A stretch of DNA of 12,005 bases from Chrysochromulina parva. Taxonomy: Eukaryota > Haptophyta > Prymnesiales > Chrysochromulinaceae. The DNA lies in the NCBI GenBank assembly GCA_002887195.1, contig PJAB01001824.1, forward strand, positions 1 to 12,005, written 5' to 3'. This document shows, in pieces, positions 6,901 to 12,005 of this stretch. The notes beneath the pieces are model-generated. The model was not told the DNA's origin and did not search any database. It was given only the letters and a program-made list of their open reading frames with translations. The translations under genes were made by a program, and so were the position numbers. Each line of letters begins with the position of its first letter. Position 1 is the stretch's first letter.

Positions 6901-7750
6901 GAGCAGTTGCATGCCAGGCAGGTCCTCCGCATGCACTCGGCGTACCGGCTCATGAGTCGCGAGCGCGAGCATGATCAGATCGGCATCGAGCCCATGGATG
7001 ACGTGGCGCGTGTCGGCCTCGTACCTACTCAGGGAGAGACGGCGCCGTGGTGAGCACTTGCATGCGAGCCGCAGCCGGGCGCGCGTGGCGCGTGTCGGCC
7101 TCGTACCCGGGAAGGGCCCGCTGCCGCCGGATATGCTCCATGATCTTGTGCTCGCCCTCGCCTGGGACCGACGCGTCCGACAGGATCACCCGAATGCCCT
7201 CGAAGCCCGGATCGGAGTGCAGCCGCTGCTGGATGTAAAACCGGAGCCAGTGGGCGAGGTCGGCCATGAACCGAGTCCCGGGCGTGATGACGTTCGAATC
7301 AAAGGGAGTCTTGTCCGAAGGCGGCGGCGGCACGCGCCCCTGCGCCGTGAGCTCCGCACGCAGCGCAAGCGTCTCGGCCGCCTTGTCGGCGCGCTCCTTG
7401 GCCGCTTTGAACCGCCGCGTGCGCTGTTGGTTCATCTTGGCGCGTGGCGCTGGCCCGTCGATGGCCATGAAGAGGAGCTTGCGCGGCCGCACGACCGAGA
7501 AGATGCGATCAATGTACTTGAAGATCGCCGCGTACATCTCCTCGTGCGTCGCGGGCGGCGGCCGGCCCTCGGGGCGCGCGCACGGGTGGATGATGCCGTT
7601 CATGTCGAGGTAGAGGCAGTCGAACTCGTGGCCGTTCGGATTCGGCTGGCTCGCGTCGACCGGCCCGTGGGCCGGGTCGTCCTCGATGCAATCGACGACG
7701 ATCTTCGGGTACTTGTCGGCCAGCCAGCGGTAGAAGGCAGGCACGCCCAT
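3724..7750 (-). CDS. XRN2: XRN2/RAT1-like 5'-3' exoribonuclease, 8 exons
   Basis: The gene encodes a 5'-3' exoribonuclease of the XRN family, which degrades 5'-monophosphate RNA; the RAT1/XRN2 branch acts in the nucleus in transcription termination and RNA turnover. I read the exons as 7750-7107, 7024-6946, 6822-6652, 6293-5553, 5441-5236, 5041-4918, 4735-4405 and 4247-3724. They join in frame to 939 residues, close to the usual XRN2 length. It starts at the family N-terminus [15 protein letters not shown]. Acidic active-site candidates are D49 ([11 protein letters not shown]), D98 ([17 protein letters not shown]), D192/E198/E200 ([13 protein letters not shown]), D228/D230 ([16 protein letters not shown]) and D322 ([12 protein letters not shown]). 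Further matches are [27 protein letters not shown] and [18 protein letters not shown]. The XRN2 CCHC zinc knuckle is missing. The tail (about residues 860-905) is a poly-Gly/RGG tract. The assignment to XRN2 rather than XRN1/XRN4 rests on length and motifs such as [11 protein letters not shown]. Confidence 0.93.
3838..3945. repeat. CCG/CCT trinucleotide repeat in XRN2 exon 8
   Basis: GCCGCC and TCC triplets on plus encode the poly-Gly/Arg tract at the XRN2 C-terminus. The run is long and likely length-variable. Confidence 0.9.
4269..4292 (-). mobile_element. Introner-like core, XRN2 intron 7
   Basis: Identical over 24 nt to the intron 1 copy. Roughly 38-bp copies of the exon 8 start flank it (4292-4330 inside the intron, 4209-4246 in the exon). 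Confidence 0.6.
4324..4388 (-). repeat. 10-bp tandem array in XRN2 intron 7
   Basis: About six units of TGATGACCGC on the sense strand (GCGGTCATCA on plus). Confidence 0.95.
4736..4917 (-). other. XRN2 intron 6 (182 nt)
   Basis: Donor GTGATT, acceptor CCTGCAG. Splicing gives [18 protein letters not shown]. It consists of CTGATTGCGT-type 10-bp repeats. About 100 nt downstream of the true donor it contains a second copy of the last 30 nt of exon 6 with the same donor (about 4815-4850, against 4913-4948), so a competing splice donor exists. Confidence 0.88.
4745..4917 (-). repeat. 10-bp tandem array in XRN2 intron 6
   Basis: Units of CTGATTGCGT or CTGATTGCGC on the sense strand, in two blocks separated by the copy of the exon 6 end. 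Confidence 0.9.
5057..5080 (-). mobile_element. Introner-like core, XRN2 intron 5
   Basis: The sense strand reads CATGCCAGTGCTCACCACGG then CGCC, one mismatch from the intron 1 and 7 copies. It sits just upstream of the CCCCACAG acceptor. Confidence 0.6.
5108..5225 (-). repeat. Short tandem repeats in XRN2 intron 5
   Basis: Interleaved GAGGGCATGGC and TAGGGCA units on the plus strand. Unlike the other arrays, these lack CTGAT. Confidence 0.85.
5442..5552 (-). other. XRN2 intron 4 (111 nt)
   Basis: Donor GTGCGT, acceptor CCATCAG. Splicing gives [17 protein letters not shown]. Apart from its ends the intron is almost entirely 10-bp tandem repeats (CTGATGACCG, then CTGATGAGCA on the sense strand). 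The sequence after the acceptor again begins GTGCG, like the donor. Confidence 0.9.
5449..5543 (-). repeat. 10-bp tandem array in XRN2 intron 4
   Basis: About nine units of AGTGCTCATC or AGCGGTCATC on plus; each unit carries CTGAT on the sense strand. Confidence 0.95.
6310..6429 (-). mobile_element. Introner-like core, three copies, XRN2 intron 3
   Basis: Copies at 6310-6333, 6363-6386 and 6406-6429 read CATGCATGxGCTCACCACGG then CGCC on the sense strand. Each is preceded by GAGCCCAAGCCCTTG. They are tandem expansions of one element next to the acceptor. Confidence 0.6.
6485..6645 (-). repeat. 10-11-bp tandem array in XRN2 intron 3
   Basis: About fourteen units of AGGAGGTCATC on plus (TGATGACCTCC on the sense strand), with a few variants such as AGTAGTTATC. 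Confidence 0.95.
6823..6945 (-). other. XRN2 intron 2 (123 nt)
   Basis: Donor GTACGC, acceptor CCCCACAG. Splicing gives [14 protein letters not shown], matching the family. The intron holds two tandem copies of a 38-bp unit (6853-6890 and 6891-6927), each with the shared core, followed by a C-rich tract before the acceptor. Confidence 0.9.
6853..6927 (-). mobile_element. Introner-like core, two tandem copies, XRN2 intron 2
   Basis: Two copies (6853-6875 and 6891-6913) of a core variant reading CATGCAACTGCTCACCACAG on the sense strand. Each lies in a 38-bp tandem unit with the preceding GGACCTGCCTGG. Confidence 0.6.
7025..7106 (-). other. XRN2 intron 1 (82 nt)
   Basis: Donor GTACGA, acceptor GAGTAG. 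Splicing restores [19 protein letters not shown], the conserved XRN sequence. The first 23 nt of the intron are an exact copy of the first 23 nt of exon 2; including the preceding G, a 24-bp perfect direct repeat lies at 7084-7107 and 7002-7025. The unique part in between carries the shared intron core at 7041-7064. Confidence 0.9.
7041..7064 (-). mobile_element. Introner-like core, XRN2 intron 1
   Basis: The sense strand reads CATGCAAGTGCTCACCACGG then CGCC. It is identical over 24 nt to the copy at 4269-4292 in intron 7. Mobility is inferred from the dispersed copies; no terminal inverted repeats or coding capacity are visible. Confidence 0.6.
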
Positions 7751-7892
7751 TCCAAAAGCACGCGCGCGGCGCGCGTTTCTTAGGAAAAGGCGCGCGGGGT
7801 TGGGGTAGCGCGCGCGCGCGCGCCGTCGCGACGCGGACTTCCAAAGTAGGAAAGTTTGAGGTCTACATTGTACGCAACCGAGTGGAGACGTC
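7751..7892 (-). promoter_or_regulatory. Spacer and likely promoter upstream of XRN2
   Basis: A 142-bp gap separates the TAG of the upstream gene from the XRN2 ATG. It includes an alternating GC tract (about 7808-7824) able in principle to adopt Z-DNA, and further CGCG-rich stretches. I see no TATA box. The short gap implies that the 3' end of one gene and the promoter of the next share this segment. Confidence 0.5.
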
Positions 7893-9207
7893 CTAGCGGC
7901 CTCCCAGCACCGTGTTCCTCTTGAGCTTCGGAGGTGGCAGCTCCCGCGACCTCGCGCTGTGATCCATCATCTCGCGTGCCTGGCGCTGCGACTGTGCCCA
8001 CAGGCGTGGGTTGCGCTGGGCCGGGGTCGAGTCCTGAGAGGTGGCACCGAACATCGAGCCACCCCACTGCCGAGACGCCTTGCTACGGAACAGCTTCACT
8101 CGTGATTCACACCAGCCCATGTTCACACCTGCCGGGCAAGCAAAGCAGAGGCCATCAGAAGCACTCGGAAAGACTCCAGTGGTGCCAAGACTCACCAGTG
8201 GTAACAACACTCTCACGCACGCAGGGAAGCACCTCTTGCCTGATCAGAGGCCATCAGAGGCCATCAGAGGTGATCAGCTCGCACCGATCTCGCCCAGGCA
8301 CCCATCGATCAACAGCATCGGCTCAAACCCAGCGTCGCGCAGATCGTACCTGATGATGGAGGCAATCAGAGGTCATCAGAGGTCCTCAGAGGCAATCAGA
8401 GGTCCTCAGAGGCAATCAGAGGTCCTCAGAGGTCCTCGGAGGTCCTCAGAGTCAATCAGAGGTCATCCGATCCGATCAGAGGCCATCCGTCGCCATTAGG
8501 AGCAGCACGTACATCTCCTCCACGTCCCCTCCCCACGCGCCCAAGAGCACTGGAGCTGCGCCCGCCGCCGACGCCGATCCCTCCGTGGAGGCACTCGCCG
8601 CCGTCGACCCATCGGCCGTCCCAACCGCCGAGGCGCCAACCGCCGAGGCGCTCGCACACGACTCGATTTGGTAGTCACAGACGACCGCGGCGGCGCCCGC
8701 CGCCACCGCGGCCGCGTGCGCGAACTCATCCAAGGCGATGACGACGAGGGGTAGCCCAGCGTCCTCCGTCATGCGTGCCACGTAAGCGAGTCCCACGGTG
8801 GGCTCGCCAGCATGGCGCACGGCCACGCCAGCAGCTCGGCCGCTGCTCATCGCGCCGAGTGCGTCCGTGGAGCCGCTCGTCGTCGCGTCGGACGCATCGA
8901 TGGTGCAGAGCACTGGGAGCGGCTCAGGGAAATTGCCCTTGGCGGTGGCCTGCTCTTCCAGTACCGCCTCGAGCAAATGCGGTGGGACCAGGAGCGCCGT
9001 CGCACCTGCGTCCCGCAGCCGCGCCGACAGCTCGGTCACGTCGAGTTTCCAGGCCTCGGAATCCCTCTGCTGTGTCACTTCCACGACGAGTGCCCGACCG
9101 TGCGTGAGTGATTGTCGCAGCTTGCTGGCTGCTGCCGAAGCGATGGGGAACGTGTGCGCCGACGAGACGAGCGCGCTCAGCCCGAGCACCACTGCCACCT
9201 TCGCCAT
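7893..9207 (-). CDS. Predicted targeted protein, weakly TIM-barrel-like, 4 exons
   Basis: I do not recognise this protein. Proposed exons are 9207-8513, 8349-8302, 8239-8196 and 8128-7893, joining in frame to 340 residues and ending in TAG. Residues 1-20 ([20 protein letters not shown]) look like a signal peptide; the AHTFP after it recalls bipartite plastid leaders of secondary algae (inference). Residues 55-180 alternate hydrophobic strands and helices: [25 protein letters not shown], and [10 protein letters not shown] followed by [15 protein letters not shown]. That rhythm resembles the indole-3-glycerol-phosphate synthase group of barrels, but no catalytic motif is visible. Residues 183-217 are an Ala/Ser/Gly-rich spacer. 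The basic C-terminus ends [14 protein letters not shown] chose the start at 9207 because an in-frame ATG at 9294 would hide the signal peptide. The junction of exons 2 and 3 is the weakest part. Confidence 0.62.
8129..8195 (-). other. Intron 3 of the targeted-protein gene (67 nt)
   Basis: A canonical donor GTGAGT and acceptor CCGGCAG; the join reads [13 protein letters not shown]. It is not a multiple of three, and without its removal the upstream frame favoured here would not continue. Confidence 0.7.
8240..8301 (-). other. Intron 2 of the targeted-protein gene (62 nt)
   Basis: The preferred donor is GTGCCT and the acceptor GATCAG; the join reads [15 protein letters not shown]. An alternative donor at GTGCGA with acceptor GCAAG, three bases before GTGCTTCC, would also stay in frame. 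The interior has three CTGAT-containing units. Confidence 0.5.
8350..8512 (-). other. Intron 1 of the targeted-protein gene (163 nt)
   Basis: Donor GTACGT, acceptor CATCAG. The join reads [19 protein letters not shown] and bridges a reading frame that stops at 8476. The first exon bases after the acceptor (GTACGATCTGC) resemble the donor end (GTACGTGCTGC). The interior is a 10-bp array. Confidence 0.75.
8354..8480 (-). repeat. 10-bp tandem array
   Basis: Units such as AGAGGTCCTC, AGAGGCAATC and AGAGGTCATC on plus. The CTGATTGCC and CTGATGACC forms on the sense strand match the style of the XRN2 intron arrays. A shorter block of the same kind lies at 8240-8280. Confidence 0.9.
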
Positions 9208-9569
9208 GATGAAGAAGCCACGCGCTTGCGAAGTTCGACGTGGGTGTTGTGGCGTTCGCGGTGTGGCGTGAGATTTGTGGGGTTCGTTAACCATTGGCTT
9301 ACCATTGACTGTGAAATGTGGGTCAAAAGTGACCTACTTGGTGTGTAGCGGTTGGCGGTACCTCGTGCGATGGTGCTCCCTTGATGGTGCTGTGTGAACT
9401 TGGATCAGGGATTATCAGGGATACATGTATTGTACCTGTATTCGTGTGTGTCTCGGGGCATGAACGCATGATGCGAATTGACCGGGGTGAGCGCGCGTGG
9501 GGAACGCGACAAAACTGACTTACATGCATACGCAAAATCCCGAAATGGTTCTATAAAATCGTCCTTCAC
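9208..9569. promoter_or_regulatory. Divergent promoter region
   Basis: About 360 bp between the start of the minus-strand targeted-protein gene and the plus-strand EF-hand gene. It contains TATAAAA at 9552-9558. No repeat array or RNA gene is seen. Confidence 0.5.
9552..9558 (+). promoter_or_regulatory. TATA-like TATAAAA
   Basis: A TATA box match only 12 nt before the annotated ATG at 9570. With usual spacing transcription would start downstream of that ATG, so either the match is fortuitous, the leader is extremely short, or the start codon differs. Confidence 0.35.
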
Positions 9570-10736
9570 ATGCACGCCCAGTTTTCAGCAGCTGTCTTCG
9601 CCGAGCCAGGGCCGGAGCCAGAACCTGCGCCGGTTCTCCTGGAACCCAAGCCGGCGTCAAAGATCTTCCGGCGTCAAAAGGTCGTCGAGCAGTCCGTTGA
9701 GAGCATCAAGGCCGTCGGAACCGCCACGTTCGACGGCGTCAAGGCAGTTGGAATCGGCGTCAAGGCCATCGGCGCTGGGACCATGAGCGGCGGCAAGATT
9801 GGCGCCAAGCTCACGTCGCCCTTGAGTCGTCGCCCTTACATAGCCGAGGCCGGCGCGGCCACGGTGGACGGCGCCAAGGCTGTCGGCACGGCGACGGTGG
9901 ATGGCGCCACCTTTGTGGGCCAGAAGAGCCTTGAGGGTGCCAAGGTCGTCGGTTCGGCCACGGTCCACGGTGCCAAGGCCACCGGCGCCCTCGTGGCCAC
10001 AGGGCTCGAGAAGACGGGCGTGACTGCGGGCTTCCAAGCCGTCTTTGGCGAGGGCGTCGACAAGTCGGATGCGGGGCTAGAGGCGGCGTTTGCCACGGTG
10101 GACACAAACCAGAGCGGCAGCATCGATGCCGCCGAGATGAGGGCGTACATCCGGGGCGTGTACGACAAGGGCCTCGACGACAAGACCGTCGACGACATGA
10201 TGATGGCCGCGGACGCCATGATCTGGCTTCGTAATAAGGAAGGAGAGATCGGCGTTTCGGAGTTCAAACTCATCATGCGCGCCGGGCCGCATAAAAAGTC
10301 GGATGGGGCCATCGGCAAACACGTCGATGCGGGCGTGGCGGCCACCGTGGGCGGCGTCAAGGCGATCGGAGATGGCGCCGTCTTCATCGGCACGCAGTCT
10401 GTCGAGGGCATCAAGGCCATCGGAGCGGCGACGGTGGACGGCGCCAAGGCTGTGGGGAAGGGCGCCAAGGCTGTGGGCACCTGCCTTCGCTTCAATGGGG
10501 ACGCTGATCATAAGAGTGACGTGTTGTATGGACCGTTCCCGTTGGAGCCCGTTCATTTGGATTCTTCCCCCAAGTTGGAGCCCGTTCATTTGGATTCTTC
10601 CCCCAAGATGGAGCCCGTTCATTTGGATTCTTCTCCCAAGTCGGAGTCCCTCGTGCAGAAGGCTAAGGGGGTGGCTCAGCTGCCACCTCAAGAAGGCGGG
10701 GCCATCTCCGACGACGAGCCCCCGCCCCTCGAGTGA
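9570..10736 (+). CDS. EF-hand protein with 11-residue GAKAVG repeats
   Basis: A 388-residue protein not matched to a named family. Residues 101-155 are five exact-length 11-mers (GAKAVGTATVD, GATFVGQKSLE, GAKVVGSATVH, GAKATGALVAT, GLEKTGVTAGF); related copies lie at 46-68 and 262-303. This spacing is typical of synuclein- or perilipin-like amphipathic 11/3 helices that lie on membranes or lipid droplets (inference). Between the arms is an EF-hand pair: loop 1 DTNQSGSIDAAE (178-189) has canonical D1 and E12, while loop 2 (215-231) is canonical only if five residues, MIWLR, are skipped. Three copies of LEPVHLDSSPK follow (325-357), then an acidic end. The role may be Ca2+-regulated membrane binding. 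A second start is possible: ATG at 9469 spliced with GTGAGC to TTTTCAG would give MMRIDR-AAVFAEPG. Confidence 0.75.
   Translation: MHAQFSAAVFAEPGPEPEPAPVLLEPKPASKIFRRQKVVEQSVESIKAVGTATFDGVKAVGIGVKAIGAGTMSGGKIGAKLTSPLSRRPYIAEAGAATVDGAKAVGTATVDGATFVGQKSLEGAKVVGSATVHGAKATGALVATGLEKTGVTAGFQAVFGEGVDKSDAGLEAAFATVDTNQSGSIDAAEMRAYIRGVYDKGLDDKTVDDMMMAADAMIWLRNKEGEIGVSEFKLIMRAGPHKKSDGAIGKHVDAGVAATVGGVKAIGDGAVFIGTQSVEGIKAIGAATVDGAKAVGKGAKAVGTCLRFNGDADHKSDVLYGPFPLEPVHLDSSPKLEPVHLDSSPKMEPVHLDSSPKSESLVQKAKGVAQLPPQEGGAISDDEPPPLE
10543..10641 (+). repeat. 33-bp coding tandem repeat, three copies
   Basis: Encodes three LEPVHLDSSPK-type units with few substitutions (L or M at the first position), close to identical in DNA. 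This indicates recent expansion. Confidence 0.95.
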
Positions 10737-10897
10737 AGAGTCGCTGTGAAGAGTCGCTGCGAAGAGTCATCTCCGACGACGAGCCCCCGCCCCTCGAGTG
10801 AAGAGTCGCTGTGAAGAGTCGCTGTGAAGAGTCATCTCCGACGACGAGCCCCCGCCCCTCGAGTGAAGAGTCGCTGTGAAGAGTCGCTGTGAAGAGT
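10703..10897 (+). repeat. 65-bp tandem repeat spanning the stop codon, three copies
   Basis: Units start at 10703, 10768 and 10833. Each contains the last coding bases (CATCTCCGACGACGAG, then the CCCCTCGAGTGA stop) and GAAGAGTCGCTGT units. Only the first copy is translated, because the unit length is not a multiple of three and the stop is in the first unit. Confidence 0.95.
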
Positions 10898-11335
10898 CTT
10901 CAGGTGACACGGCTTCGTTCCTCTAAAAGGCGACCTATTGCTGTGGAGCCGCCCCTGGCGCTCCAGCTGTCAGTTCGTGTGACGCGAGCGTGCCGCATGC
11001 CCGCGGACCATGCCCATGGCGCGATACGCGATAGGATCTGGGCCGGGTAAACTCATCAACATGTCGTCATGAATCAATCTGAATCATATCGAAGCGTCTA
11101 GGGAAAGTCTCCATTTGTGTTTTCGGAACACGCGGTGGGTGGCTTTTCGCTCGACCGCCCAGGCCCACGCGCCACGGCTCGAGTGTACTACAGTAACTCA
11201 ACACGATAGTAGCATGCAGTTGCACAGATCATTTCGTCATTGCATCTGCCCCAGTGTCTCCAGGCACCAGGGCGTCATTGCGCTGCTGACAGGACTACGT
11301 AACTTACGTACCTTCTGGCCCAATCAGGTGGAAGG
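10898..11335. other. Convergent 3' intergenic region
   Basis: Lies between the ends of a plus-strand and a minus-strand gene. I see no repeat array, clear coding exon, tRNA or other RNA gene. Both 3' untranslated regions presumably share it. Confidence 0.5.
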
Positions 11336-12004
11336 TCATTGCCAACCGCGCGGAGGCCCCTGGAAGGGCGGGCGCATGGGAAAGCTTCCCATGTTGCCGC
11401 CGCCCATGCTACCACCAATGTTGCCACCCATGTCGCCGCCCCCCCAGCCGCCACTCATCATGCCGCTCCCCATGCCGCCCCCCATGCCGCCCCCCATACC
11501 ACCCCCAATACCGCCCCCCATGCCGCCCATTGGCCTAATGCCACCACCCATTCCGCCACCCCCCATTCCGCCACCCATTCCACCCCCCATGCCGCCACCC
11601 ATGGCGCCACCGCCGAAACCACCGGCGCCGTGTTGAACGCCACCGGCTCCGTGCGGAACGCCACCGGCGCCGTGTTGACCGCCGCCGAAACCACCGCCCA
11701 TGCCGCCCCCCATGCCGCCGCCGAAGCCGCCGCCCATGCCGCCGAAGCCGCCGCCCATGCCACCGAAGCCGCCGCCGAAGCCGCCGCCCATGCCGCCGCC
11801 CATGCCGCCGCACATACAGCCGCCCATGCCGCCCATGGCACCGCCACCAATGGCACCGCCCATGGCACCCATGCCTATGGCACCCATGCCTATGGCACCG
11901 CCACCGATGCCGCCGCCGCCCATGCCGCCGCCGCCCATGCCGCCGCCGCCCATGCCGCCGCCGCCCATGCCGCCGCCGCCCATGCCGCCGCCGCCCATGC
12001 CGCC
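11336..12004 (-). CDS. Gly/Met-rich repeat protein, 5' end outside the window
   Basis: The frame is open from the window edge to a TGA at 11336, at least 220 residues. It is almost entirely MGGG and MGGGG repeats, with short HGAGGV units (three copies near 11630-11680), FGG stretches and a non-repetitive end: GSFPMRPPFQGPPRGWQ. Such compositions occur in RNA-binding and phase-separating proteins and in some cell-wall or biomineral proteins; nothing here decides between them. The plus strand over the same bases gives a Pro-rich frame that stops inside the repeats at 11634, so I favour minus. Whether the missing N-terminus carries a domain is unknown. Confidence 0.6.
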   Translation of the reverse strand, partial: GGMGGGGMGGGGMGGGGMGGGGMGGGGMGGGGIGGGAIGMGAIGMGAMGGAIGGGAMGGMGGCMCGGMGGGMGGGFGGGFGGMGGGFGGMGGGFGGGMGGGMGGGFGGGQHGAGGVPHGAGGVQHGAGGFGGGAMGGGMGGGMGGGMGGGGMGGGIRPMGGMGGGIGGGMGGGMGGGMGSGMMSGGWGGGDMGGNIGGSMGGGNMGSFPMRPPFQGPPRGWQ

Positions 12005-12005
12005 C
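11390..12005. repeat. Degenerate GCCGCC/CAT codon repeats
   Basis: Trinucleotide-based repeats (GCCGCCGCCCAT on plus, most regular at 11905-12005) underlie the Gly/Met-rich protein. Confidence 0.9.

Noticed and set aside
7025..7106. Terminal inverted repeats typical of DNA-transposon introners
   Set aside because: Reading the insert ends in this and the other core-bearing introns, I find direct repeats of exon sequence but no convincing inverted repeats.
6971..7783. 270-codon plus-strand reading frame
   Set aside because: It is a shadow of XRN2 exon 1, whose minus-strand translation matches the family along its length.
7808..7824. Alternating GC tract as a defined regulatory element
   Set aside because: Z-DNA potential is plausible, but in GC-rich DNA such runs are common and nothing shows function here.
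7893..9207. Naming the targeted protein indole-3-glycerol-phosphate synthase
   Set aside because: Only the strand-helix rhythm is suggestive; the catalytic Lys/Glu motifs of the enzyme are not visible.
11115..11636. Plus-strand Pro/Met-rich frame
   Set aside because: It stops within the repeat, while the minus frame is open from the edge through the repeats to a non-repetitive end.

Overview
This GC-rich window comes from a nuclear genome of a eukaryotic microbe. The evidence is spliced genes with GT-AG introns, a complete multi-exon XRN2/RAT1-type exoribonuclease, an EF-hand protein, and a protein with a secretory or plastid-style leader. A unicellular alga such as a haptophyte fits best (high GC, short repeat-filled introns, leader with an AHTFP motif), but the lineage is inferred, not proven.

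Layout. (1) 1-460: a partly duplicated, frame-broken coding remnant on the minus strand. (2) 3409 to 414, minus: an unrecognised gene with in-frame low-complexity repeats and a Cys-rich region, modelled in three exons. (3) 7750 to 3724, minus: the best-supported gene, an XRN2/RAT1-like 5'-3' exoribonuclease. Its eight exons join in frame to 939 residues. (4) 9207 to 7893, minus: a four-exon gene (340 residues) with an N-terminal signal and weak alpha/beta-barrel features. (5) 9570-10736, plus: a 388-residue EF-hand protein whose two arms are built from 11-residue GAKAVG-type repeats. A 65-bp unit spanning its stop codon is repeated three times. (6) 12004 to 11336, minus: the 3' part of a Gly/Met-rich protein that runs off the window. 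Genes 2 to 4 lie head-to-tail. Genes 4 and 5 diverge from a shared 360-bp region. Genes 5 and 6 converge. No shared pathway is evident.

The most interesting content is in the introns. Four of the seven XRN2 introns carry a near-identical ~24-nt core (eight copies, one orientation), as in introner families. Several introns contain copies of the flanking exon: direct repeats of 24-26 bp around three separate insertions in XRN2, about 38 bp around a fourth, and about 30 bp of exon 6 inside intron 6. One intron contains an intact, unspliced copy of its own exon-exon junction. Many introns are also filled with ~10-bp tandem repeats whose sense strand repeats a branch-point-like CTGAT. Together this looks like recent, ongoing intron creation by insertion or duplication with long target duplications.
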